Source: Peptococcaceae bacterium BRH_c4a (GTDB taxonomy: Bacteria > Bacillota > Desulfotomaculia > Desulfotomaculales > Desulfocucumaceae). From it: a stretch of 64,000 nt of DNA. Below the pieces are notes generated by a model. The model did no database searches and was not told the origin of the DNA. It saw only the letters and a list, made by a program, of their open reading frames with translations. A program made the translations under genes and the position numbers. The DNA is taken from contig LADN01000068.1 in NCBI GenBank assembly GCA_000961585.1, positions 34,296 to 98,295 of the forward strand. The letters are read 5' to 3'. Below, piece by piece: positions 57,150 through 64,000 of the stretch (within the stretch, counting starts at the first letter, position 1; the number at the start of each line of letters is the position of its first letter).

Positions 57150-57731
57150 TTAACCACCCTGCTGATAATACCTTATTAACTCCCTGGCCACCTTCACCAA
57201 GGTAACACACTTATCCATACTCATTTTTTGAATATGTTTATATGCTTCCCTTTCAGTCATCTTTTTTCTCTCCATGAGGATCCCCTTGGCCCTCTCCACT
57301 ATCTTCCTGTTCTCCAGCTCCTGACGGACTTCCTTCAATTCCTTTTCCAGCTTCATGGCCCGGTCAAAATTTGCCAGGGCCGTTTCTATCACCGGCCGCA
57401 CAGTGCCGTCATGAAGGGGCTTTAATAAAACACCATATACTCCCGGCAGGCGGGCCAAATCCTCAATCTCCCTCCGGACCTGGGAAACAATGGCCACCAC
57501 CGGGGCCACCCTGTGCTCGTCTATGATCCCTGTAATGTCGATACCTTCACTGCCGGGGATGTGCGGGTCCATCACCACCACGTGGGGATCGGCCTGAAAG
57601 ATCATCTGAAGCAGTATTCTTGCATCGGTGGCCTCCCCCACCACAAGGTAATCGGCATGGCGAAAGGCTTCTCTTAAACTTCGGCGATACACTGCATCGG
57701 TATCAGCAATCACTATCCGGGTTCCAAACAT
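57150..57731 (-). CDS. ANTAR-domain response regulator (upstream of GS-like copy 3)
   Basis: A 193-residue regulator of the same layout as the one at 53245. The receiver has IADTDAVYRRS, the phospho-acceptor Asp in VVVMDPHIPGSEG and the Lys in VLLKPLHDG. A coiled-coil (MKLEKELKEVRQELENRKI) leads to ANTAR (VERAKGILMERKKMTEREAYKHIQKMSMDKCVTLVKVARELI). No histidine kinase adjoins either ANTAR gene, so phosphorylation may come from a distant kinase. It is the most upstream gene of the nitrogen block. Confidence 0.92.
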   Translation of the reverse strand: MFGTRIVIADTDAVYRRSLREAFRHADYLVVGEATDARILLQMIFQADPHVVVMDPHIPGSEGIDITGIIDEHRVAPVVAIVSQVRREIEDLARLPGVYGVLLKPLHDGTVRPVIETALANFDRAMKLEKELKEVRQELENRKIVERAKGILMERKKMTEREAYKHIQKMSMDKCVTLVKVARELIRYYQQGG

Positions 57732-57799
57732 CCTGCCGCACCCCTATGGTTCGTAAATAAGACTAATTTTAACACGGCATCCCGCATTAGAATACCCCT

Positions 57800-58570
57800 A
57801 ATAAATAACCGCCTTGTCGGCGGTGCCGTCTTGCAGACGGCGGAATCCAGGAGCCAGAAGCCAGAAGCCAGAATGGTGACAGCATGCTTTAAAAGCGACC
57901 CCGGAGCGACCCCGGAAAAACTCCGGGCTTGCATAAAAATGCTTTGGTGCTTTAATGCTTTAATGCGTCATATACTTTCCTAAGCGATAAAAAACGCCCT
58001 GTAGGGCGTTGCCGTCTTGCAAACGGCGGAATACAGGAGTCAGGAGCCAGGAGCCAGAATAGTGACAGCCTGCCTTAAAAGCGACCCTCAAGCGACCCCA
58101 CAGCGACATGCAGTGAGGGGGGTCCGTGCGGAATGTACCGGAGGCTGCTACTGTCTCTTAACGACCGAGCCTACGAATTTGGAGGTTAGATGTTGGAAGT
58201 CGGAAGTCGGATTAAGCTAGAAATGGCTCTGAGGTCATTTCCTACAAGTTTTCTAACCTCTAACCTCTAACCTCTGGCCTCCCACCTCCAAAATGGTCGG
58301 CATTCCGTTGGCGACCGAGTTTAGAGACAGTTGCAGCAGGAGGTAATGCAGGCCGGACTTAAATCGCTCCGCCTACCCATTAGCGACAATGCAGCGACCC
58401 TCAAGTGACCCCGGAGCGACCCCGGAAAAACTCTGGGCTACGTAGAAATGCTTTGGCGATTTAGCACTTTAATGCTTTAATGCGTCATATACTTTCCTAA
58501 GCGGTAAAAAAACGCCCTGACGGGCGTTGCCGGCTAAGGAAAGGGGACACAACTCTCTAGTGTGACTGCA
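57800..58570. repeat. Repeat mosaic related to the 442-bp tandem units
   Basis: This gene-free stretch contains two partial copies of the modules seen at 32640-33130: CCGCC/GGCGG and GCCGTC/GACGGC hairpins (57808-57843 and 57995-58028), CCAGAAG and CCAGGAG heptamers (57847-57874, 58032-58059), 11-bp AGCGACC units, and the large palindrome (58145-58339). In this copy the palindrome apex is replaced by its own inverted heptamer block (GGAGGTTAG-like at 58179 and TCTAACC units at 58253-58273). A fragment of the 63-bp repeat of 62521 ends the tract (58538-58569). Confidence 0.8.
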
Positions 58571-58611
58571 ATTACCGCTGATTTTTCTGAGTTCTCATAT
58601 ACAAAAACAAA

Positions 58612-58643
58612 AGGCTGTTGACCGGAAAAACGGTCAACAGCCT
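58612..58643 (-). terminator. Terminator of a small minus-strand gene
   Basis: A 13-bp perfect stem (AGGCTGTTGACCG and its complement) with a 6-base loop, followed on the minus strand by TTTGTTTTTG. It ends the small transcript that begins near 58790. Confidence 0.88.
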
Positions 58644-58690
58644 GCGCCTTACTAAGGCCTTTAATGTTTAACTATACAGGCAGTTTAAGG

Positions 58691-58765
58691 TCATACCCTG
58701 GACCATCCGGTGCACCCTCCCTTGCAGTGGGCTACCTGGCGAATCATCCATTGCTTCCGCATCAT
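58691..58765 (-). CDS. Putative 24-residue peptide with its own promoter and terminator
   Basis: The peptide reads MMRKQWMIRQVA then HCKGGCTGWSRV, with a Cys-x3-Cys pair and Lys/Trp near the end. GGGAGGTG lies 7 bases before the first ATG, a consensus promoter (58827-58798) lies upstream and a strong terminator 50 bases downstream, so a short transcript is well supported. An overlapping 34-codon frame starting MNYDAEAMDD shares the ribosome site, but its spacing is too short. I do not recognise a family; a modified or signalling peptide is a guess. No modifying enzyme is adjacent. Confidence 0.4.
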   Translation of the reverse strand: MMRKQWMIRQVAHCKGGCTGWSRV

Positions 58766-58797
58766 AATTCATCACCTCCCGATATAAATCACTAATA

Positions 58798-58827
58798 ATT
58801 ATACTTATATTCTCAGACCCTGGTCAA
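58798..58827 (-). promoter_or_regulatory. Consensus sigma-A promoter of the small gene
   Basis: Minus strand TTGACC (58827-58822), 18 bases, TATAAT (58803-58798). Confidence 0.82.
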
Positions 58828-58920
58828 TTCCTCTTTTGATCTGAAAAATTCTTCCTTTGTAATTTCACCCCTGGCATACCGGCTATTCAGACATCCGGGC
58901 CGCAAACAAGCGACCCCCGG
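58813..58920 (-). pseudogene. SHOCT-domain remnant
   Basis: A minus-strand frame ending at the TGA 58815-58813 encodes RYARGEITKEEFFRSKEEL, which is the core of a SHOCT (short C-terminal) domain. Upstream the frame continues as LRPGCLNS without a plausible start or N-terminal domain. It looks like the left-over C-terminus of a lost gene. The promoter of the small peptide gene overlaps its last codons. Confidence 0.6.
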
Positions 58921-59022
58921 GGAGAATGAAAGCTGATATTACTGCTGATATTTCTGAGTTCTGATAGCTGACGGCTGATAGCTGTTTCCGGGGCGGAATT
59001 AATACCCGGACTGTCACCATCT

Positions 59023-60492
59023 TTATTCAGGTTTTAACCTCAAGCAAAAATTGAAGACTGCCCCCTGCCCGGGAACACTTTCCACACCTACACTGCCACC
59101 CATGTTTTCAACCAGCCTTTTTACCGTTGCCAGCCCCAGCCCGGTACCCCCCACATCATTCCTGGCCCTGGATTTGTCAACCTTATAAAACTTTTCCCAG
59201 ATCAAATCCTGCTGGTCCGGTGGTAATCCCGGCCCGCTATCGGTTACTTTCACGCAGGCGAAAGGATCTTCCCGATAAACATAAACACCTATCCTTCCCC
59301 CGCAAGGGGTGTGCCTCAGGGCGTTTTCAACAAGGTTGGCGACCACCTGCTCCAGGCGGTCGGGATTAGCCCTCACAAGCAGCAGGCTGCCGGTAACGTC
59401 CAGGGAAAGTTCAACACCTTTTGCTTCAGCCAGAACCCGCATTTTATCAACCGCATCAGCCATTACCGGTATGACGTCAAAATCCCTCAGCTCAATGTGC
59501 TCCTGGCCTGACTCAATCCTTCTCAAATCAAGCAGGTCGGAAATAAGCCTTTTAATCCTGCCCGATTCATTGACAATACCGGCTAAACAATCCCTACGCT
59601 CTTCCTCAGACCCGGCAACATTGTCCTGCAATGCTTCGGCATAACCCTGGATGATGGTTAGCGGTGTTCTCAGTTCATGGGACACCCCGGCCACAAAATC
59701 CTTCCTAGTCTTGTCCAGCCTTTCCAGAGCGGCTATTTTTTCCTGAAGCTCGTCGGAAAGCTTGTTCAATGAAGCGGCCAGATCACCAATCTCATCCCCC
59801 GACCTCACCTCAATTTTTTTCGAGAAATCTCCGCCGGACAGTCCAAGGGCGACACTTTTCATCTGTATCAAAGGTCTGGAAAGTGATCTGGAGAAAAGCA
59901 GGCTCAGAAAGGTGGCCAGCGTAATACCTCCCAGGCCCACGTTGACAATAACCCTTTGAAAGTCCAACACCTGGCCTTCAATGGCCGCCATGGAATGACT
60001 GACAATCACCGCCCCGCTGATAATCCCCCCGGTCTTCACCGGAACGGCCACAGACAGCACCTCGGTGCTGATAATCTGGTTCATGCCCCTGAAAACCAGG
60101 GATTCCCCTGACAGAACCTTATTTAAATCCTCAGGGCCGATAAGATCCCCGTGGTGGCCAATAATACTGGTGCCACGGGTGGCAGGATCCGCCGAGGACA
60201 TGTCCATGCCCATACCCTGGCACTCTTCAATAAATCCCTTACTGTCCACCAGCATTATATTCGTATTGGTCATATCCGAAAGCAGGGATATTTTTTCACG
60301 GATATCCTTGCCGGAGCTGACGGTCCCGGCAATATCGTAGCCCTGACGATAAATATGGTCCATTTGCTGCCTGTAATATATTTTTTTGATAAAATTGCTC
60401 TGCACCATGCCGGTAACCCAGGTGATTATCAGCACCAGCATTACCATGGCCAGCCACAGCTTGACCACTATGCTCTTTTTGAAAAAGTTCAT
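59023..60492 (-). CDS. Membrane sensor histidine kinase with HAMP domain
   Basis: A 489-residue kinase: membrane helix (about 10-30), an extracellular sensor of about 140 residues, a second helix (about 175-200), HAMP (FSRSLSRPLIQMKSVALGLSGGDFSKKIEVRSGDEIGDLAASLNKL), HisKA with His272 in VAGVSHELRTPLT, and HATPase (NLVENALRHTP, DSGPGLPPDQQDLIWEKF, GTGLGLATVKRLVE). It resembles the WalK/ResE/PhoR class. The start overlaps the response-regulator gene by 4 bases, its evident partner. The signal sensed is unknown. Confidence 0.93.
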   Translation of the reverse strand: MNFFKKSIVVKLWLAMVMLVLIITWVTGMVQSNFIKKIYYRQQMDHIYRQGYDIAGTVSSGKDIREKISLLSDMTNTNIMLVDSKGFIEECQGMGMDMSSADPATRGTSIIGHHGDLIGPEDLNKVLSGESLVFRGMNQIISTEVLSVAVPVKTGGIISGAVIVSHSMAAIEGQVLDFQRVIVNVGLGGITLATFLSLLFSRSLSRPLIQMKSVALGLSGGDFSKKIEVRSGDEIGDLAASLNKLSDELQEKIAALERLDKTRKDFVAGVSHELRTPLTIIQGYAEALQDNVAGSEEERRDCLAGIVNESGRIKRLISDLLDLRRIESGQEHIELRDFDVIPVMADAVDKMRVLAEAKGVELSLDVTGSLLLVRANPDRLEQVVANLVENALRHTPCGGRIGVYVYREDPFACVKVTDSGPGLPPDQQDLIWEKFYKVDKSRARNDVGGTGLGLATVKRLVENMGGSVGVESVPGQGAVFNFCLRLKPE

Positions 60493-61190
60493 TCCGCCAC
60501 CTCGTATTTATAGCCAACACCCCATACAGTCCGTATTATCTCGGGGCAGCCCGGGACCTTGCCCAGTTTGTCTCTAAGCCTGTTCACATGGGTATCCACC
60601 GTCCTGGTGTCCCCAAAATAGTCAAAGCCCCACACACCCTGGAGCAGATCATCCCTGGTGAATACCCTTCCCGGGTGTTTAACCATAAGCTGCAGCAAGT
60701 CAAATTCCTTCACCGTAAGGGTCACCGGATGCCCGGATATGGTCACGCTGCGGGTCTCAGCATTAATTTCAATAAGTTTATTGACAATCCCATCCGGCTT
60801 CCCCACAAGGCCGGTATTGTGTCCGGAAGCCCCGGCGGTTCGGCGGAGCACCGCCTTAATCCGGGCCAGAAGCTCCCTGGGGCTGAAAGGTTTAACCATA
60901 TAGTCATCAGCCCCCATCTCCAGTCCCACCACGCAGTCAACTTCATCTTCCCTGGCGGTGAGCATTATTATGGGGACCCCCCACCTGGATCTCACTTCCC
61001 GGCAAACGGTCCATCCGTCCACCTCTGGCATCATGATGTCCAGTATAATCAGATCAAATTGCTCCCCGTCTATAATTTCAAGGGCCTGTTTCCCGTCAGC
61101 CGCCTCCTTTACGGTAAAACCTTCCCTGGCCAGATACATTCTGACTATATTACGTATTTGATCCTCATCATCAACAATAAGTATTTTCAT
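60489..61190 (-). CDS. OmpR/PhoB-family response regulator
   Basis: A 233-residue regulator: receiver with VDDEDQIRN, the phospho-acceptor Asp in LIILDIMMPEVDGW and the Lys in YMVKPFSPREL; then a winged helix with VTISGHPVTLTVKEFDLLQLMVKHPGRVFTRDDLLQGVWG and TRTVDTHVNRLRDKLG. It partners the overlapping histidine kinase. The divergent ATPase gene at 61414 shares the 220-base upstream region and could be a target. Confidence 0.95.
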   Translation of the reverse strand: MKILIVDDEDQIRNIVRMYLAREGFTVKEAADGKQALEIIDGEQFDLIILDIMMPEVDGWTVCREVRSRWGVPIIMLTAREDEVDCVVGLEMGADDYMVKPFSPRELLARIKAVLRRTAGASGHNTGLVGKPDGIVNKLIEINAETRSVTISGHPVTLTVKEFDLLQLMVKHPGRVFTRDDLLQGVWGFDYFGDTRTVDTHVNRLRDKLGKVPGCPEIIRTVWGVGYKYEVAE

Positions 61191-61413
61191 ATCTCTTGAC
61201 CCTCTTCACAATAGAATTAACCCCCGGACGAAACGCCAAGGGGTCTAAGGGTATGTTAACTTAATCCATGTGGCATTGTCAAGAAAAAACAATATTATCC
61301 ACCAATGTCACATCGGGGCAGGTGTGCATATATTAAATACCGACGCAGAAGAAACCAAAAGGCAGGATCGGTGTTAGCAGGCGTATTATTTAAAACAAGG
61401 AGGTTAAGAACGT

Positions 61414-62547
61414 ATGAGCAAAGGCAGGCTCAAAAAGGTTTTTCCCGGGGGCAATACCAGTAAGGGGTTTCATTCCTTTTACGACTACATCATTGAACCT
61501 GACGCCACCAGGATATTTGTGATCAAGGGAGGCCCCGGAGTAGGCAAATCCAGTTTCATGAGAAAAATAGGAGAGGCCATGCTGGAGAAGGGGTATGACG
61601 TAGAGTTCCACTGCTGCTCCTCGGATAACGGCTCCCTGGACGGACTGGTCATTCCGTCCATTCGGGTTGCCCTACTGGACGGCACCGCCCCCCATGTTGT
61701 CGATCCCAAGAACCCGGGGGCAGTGGATGAAATAATTCACCTGGGAGATCACTGGAACGCCAAGGGTCTGGTGGGCAATAAAGCGGAAATTCTGGAATCC
61801 AACCGGGAAGTGGGGAGGCTTTTCCGCCGGGCCTACGGCTTCCTGTCCAGCGCCAAGATTTTCCTGGATCAGGTGGAGTCTTACTACCAGGATACCAGGG
61901 CACTGGATGTGGGCGCACTGGATAACATGTGCCTGGATCTGACCCACGAGATATTCGAGGCTAAAAGCCGGCAGACCGACAAGCCCAGAGCCAGACACCT
62001 TTTTATCACCGCCATCACCCCGGACGGATCGGTAAGCCACCTGGAGACCGTGGTGGGGCATCTGGCCAAAAGATATATCATCAGCGGCGATGACGGCACA
62101 GGAAAGAGCACCATGGTGAAGAGGCTGGCAGACGCCGCCATGATGCGGGGATTCAACGTGGAGGCCTACCACTGCGCCCTGACCCCGGAAAATATAGACC
62201 ACCTGGTCATCCCGGCCCTGGACATAGCCGTCATCAACTCGGTGGAACCCCACTTCTACGCGCCCCGGGAAGGAGACATGGTCATAGACACCATGCAGTT
62301 TGTCAACCCGTTGCTAAATACCCAGTACCTAGCCGAAAAAACCACCGCCCGGGAAATGTACCGCCGCAGCATGGAACTGGCCATAGAGTTCATTTCCAAG
62401 GCCAAGGCCGAACACGACCGCATGGAAACATTCTACGTCCCCTATATGAGATTTGACGAAATAAACGCCAGGCGGGAGAAGACAATGGCCAGGATTCTGG
62501 ATATGGCCGAAGGGTGTAAGGAAAGGGGACACACCTCTCTAGTGTGA
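61414..62547 (+). CDS. Two-P-loop ATPase of the PRK06851 type
   Basis: A 377-residue protein made of two related halves, each with a Walker A: FVIKGGPGVGKSSFMRKI (about residue 33) and YIISGDDGTGKSTMVKRL (about residue 225). Each is followed by EFHCCSSDNGSLDGLVIPSIRVALLDGTAPH or the matching AYHCALTPENIDHLVIPALDIAVINSVEPH. The duplication is obvious. The family occurs in spore-forming Firmicutes and has no settled function that I know. AAGGAGG precedes the ATG. The last residues (KERGHTSLV) are written by a 63-bp repeat, so the native C-terminus has been altered. Confidence 0.8.
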   Translation: MSKGRLKKVFPGGNTSKGFHSFYDYIIEPDATRIFVIKGGPGVGKSSFMRKIGEAMLEKGYDVEFHCCSSDNGSLDGLVIPSIRVALLDGTAPHVVDPKNPGAVDEIIHLGDHWNAKGLVGNKAEILESNREVGRLFRRAYGFLSSAKIFLDQVESYYQDTRALDVGALDNMCLDLTHEIFEAKSRQTDKPRARHLFITAITPDGSVSHLETVVGHLAKRYIISGDDGTGKSTMVKRLADAAMMRGFNVEAYHCALTPENIDHLVIPALDIAVINSVEPHFYAPREGDMVIDTMQFVNPLLNTQYLAEKTTAREMYRRSMELAIEFISKAKAEHDRMETFYVPYMRFDEINARREKTMARILDMAEGCKERGHTSLV

Positions 62548-62645
62548 CTGCCTCTGGGGGTCGGAGGAATGTCCCCGATGCTAGAAAGGGGACACACCTC
62601 TCCAGTATGACTGCCTCCGGGGGTCAAAGGAATGTCCCCGATGCT
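62521..62645 (+). repeat. Two tandem copies of a 63-bp repeat at the end of the ATPase gene
   Basis: Copies 62521-62582 and 62584-62645 run from GAAAGGGGACACACC to AATGTCCCCGATGCT with a few differences; GGGGAC and GTCCCC near the ends can pair. A partial third copy lies at 58538-58569. The first copy supplies the stop codon of the ATPase gene. Confidence 0.88.
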
Positions 62646-62730
62646 TAGAGCTGTTGATTGAAAAGTGAGGGGCGAGATACATTACCCACGAGAATCCCAC
62701 CTCCCACCTATCGCCTCTCACTATTAAAAT

Positions 62731-62762
62731 AGAACCCCGGAACTGAAAGTCCTGGGGGTTCT
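62731..62762 (-). terminator. Terminator of the transglutaminase-like gene
   Basis: Minus strand AGAACCCC-C-AGGACT, loop TTC, AGTTCC-GGGGTTCT, then ATTTT. It lies 13 bases after the stop codon at 62775. Confidence 0.82.
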
Positions 62763-62774
62763 TATAAGGAATAC

Positions 62775-64000
62775 TTATTGCAAAGGGATTACATAAGCTT
62801 TTGCATCTCCTAAGACCTTAGGTATCTGTCCTATCTTCCAGCCGGAATTTGTTGTTTCCAGGTATAAATATTTTTTTCCATCATGCTGATAATAGGCGCC
62901 CTTAGCATCTGCCGGGGCGAGAACGCCCACGGCAGCATGATATTCCCCGGGAAGAAAGAGCAAAGCTGAACCATGGCCCAATTTCCTTAATAAGACAGCA
63001 GTTAAAAGAGCGGTATCCTCGCAATCCCCCCCTCTATCCAGCAGCGTTTCAACCGGATACTTGGGATATTCCTTTTGGAAAGCTGAAGCTTTATCACTTA
63101 CATATGGCAAGCCCTGTACAAAAGACACAACAAATTCAATTGTTTTGGCTTCATCGTAGCCTTCCTTTGCTGCAGAATTCATTAGAGCACTAACAATGGC
63201 AGATATTATTTTATCTCCGTCAGGGTCTGATGTATATGTATAGACTTGGTTAACAATATCATGTGTCCTTGGATTTAAGAAAGGGTGGGGCTTTTTCCTG
63301 TAGTAGTTTAGATTTTCAATTGGTGTATGAAAAGGGCCCAAAGTAAATTCACGGCCTTCAAAAGTCCATGTATACATCACATAAAAAGTATTGTGACGAG
63401 TGTCGGATTTTGGCAAAAAACTTATTGTTCTTCTGGGAATATTTGTTGAACCAGAACTAAGATTACCCGTGGAATATATATAAACCGTTTTTGAGCTGTC
63501 ATCGTATATAACCCGGCAGCCCAGTTCCTGAACCATAAACCTCAGCGGCACCAAGATCCTGCCTTTAGCCTGAACCGGCGGCATGTCTAATATCTTTTTG
63601 ACACCATTTACTGAATAGAGGCGCTTATCAACATACATCACTATGGACACATTGTCACGGTTTATTCTCACCTCATTGGGGTCCTGCCAGGCCACCTCAC
63701 AACCCAGGGACTCGGCCAGGTTTCTCACCGGCACCATAACCCTCCTGCCGCCTTTTATGTAGGGAGGCACATCAAAGGTCATGGGTTTCCCGTCAAATAC
63801 CACACTGATTTCTTCGGTTTTATCCTCTTCCTGCATCTTAAGCTTATTGAGGTCAGTGCTGTTCCACCGGGTAAGCGGCGGAATACTGATGGGCACATTG
63901 CTGTCGTTTTTTATGAAGGTATCCACCTGCACGGCCAGATTTCCCAGTGTGTTTCCTTCTTTATCCTTCATATTAAACTCAACAAGGTCATTTTCTTTAA
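62775..64000 (-). CDS. Copper amine oxidase N-terminal-like and transglutaminase-like protein, 5' end outside window
   Basis: The frame is open to base 64000, so the N-terminus is missing; the ATG at 63971 is internal. Residues after it contain two copper-amine-oxidase-N repeats (YIKGGRRVMVPVRNLAESLGCEVAWQ and QAKGRILVPLRFMVQELGCRVIY). These are a stalk domain common on clostridial surface proteins and do not bind copper as an oxidase. The C-terminal half is transglutaminase-like, with Cys in LLDRGGDCEDTALLTAVLLRKLG and the following His in GEYHAAVGV. It is probably secreted or cell-wall associated. Its substrate is unknown. Confidence 0.8.
   Translation of the reverse strand, partial: KENDLVEFNMKDKEGNTLGNLAVQVDTFIKNDSNVPISIPPLTRWNSTDLNKLKMQEEDKTEEISVVFDGKPMTFDVPPYIKGGRRVMVPVRNLAESLGCEVAWQDPNEVRINRDNVSIVMYVDKRLYSVNGVKKILDMPPVQAKGRILVPLRFMVQELGCRVIYDDSSKTVYIYSTGNLSSGSTNIPRRTISFLPKSDTRHNTFYVMYTWTFEGREFTLGPFHTPIENLNYYRKKPHPFLNPRTHDIVNQVYTYTSDPDGDKIISAIVSALMNSAAKEGYDEAKTIEFVVSFVQGLPYVSDKASAFQKEYPKYPVETLLDRGGDCEDTALLTAVLLRKLGHGSALLFLPGEYHAAVGVLAPADAKGAYYQHDGKKYLYLETTNSGWKIGQIPKVLGDAKAYVIPLQ

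Overview
The window looks like chromosome of an anaerobic, spore-forming, Gram-positive clostridium of the Desulfotomaculum/Pelotomaculum (Peptococcaceae) type. This rests on spoIIP, a Spo0F-like regulator, strong AGGAGG ribosome sites with many GTG/TTG starts, hrcA/CIRCE control, a YqfA-type flotillin, and an archaeal-like (group III) chaperonin inside the dnaK operon. The genus is an inference; there is no rRNA gene here to settle it.

Layout. (1) 1-2437: a small catabolic cluster on the minus strand: a BKACE-type beta-keto acid cleavage enzyme (cut by the window edge), a cyclase/formamidase-like hydrolase, a regulator fragment and a TrmB-type regulator. (2) 2813-15503: a visibly AT-richer plus-strand island. 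It holds a hybrid histidine kinase, a response regulator with an SARP/BTAD-like output, a receiver-like protein with Glu in place of the phospho-acceptor Asp, and a Gram-positive Pel exopolysaccharide operon. In that operon a sugar-nucleotide epimerase is fused in one chain to the c-di-GMP receptor PelD, followed by PelE, PelA deacetylase, PelF and PelG. (3) 15553-29273: a long minus-strand housekeeping run reading hrcA, group III chaperonin, grpE, dnaK, dnaJ, prmA, rsmE, mtaB, HIT, rpsU, nfeD, floA, a disordered protein and a nitrilase, with a perfect CIRCE and sigma-A promoter in front of hrcA. (4) 29425-43322: hemW, lepA, a three-copy 442-bp tandem repeat, spoIIP, a holin-like protein, rpsT, holA, a receiver protein, an amidohydrolase, a class I amidotransferase, mazEF, ilvH and lpdA.

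(5) 43848-57731 is a nitrogen-assimilation block on the minus strand: gltD, gltB, two canonical glutamine synthetases, an ANTAR regulator, an FMN-type glutamate synthase, a third glutamine synthetase that has lost catalytic residues, and a second ANTAR regulator. Five transcription units in this block start with a leader whose hexaloop stem-loop (loop A1, G4) overlaps the left arm of an intrinsic terminator. This is the layout of ANTAR-controlled antitermination, so the two ANTAR proteins probably switch GS/GOGAT genes on by binding RNA; one of them appears to control its own leader. (6) 57732-64000: a repeat mosaic, a tiny gene with its own promoter and terminator, an OmpR/histidine kinase pair, a two-P-loop ATPase and a copper-amine-oxidase-N/transglutaminase protein cut by the window edge.

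Throughout the window, short arrays of imperfect 7-bp tandem repeats with different unit sequences sit between genes, often forming inverted repeats. They resemble in style the heptanucleotide STRR repeats known from heterocystous cyanobacteria. I saw no tRNA, rRNA, CRISPR array or complete insertion sequence.
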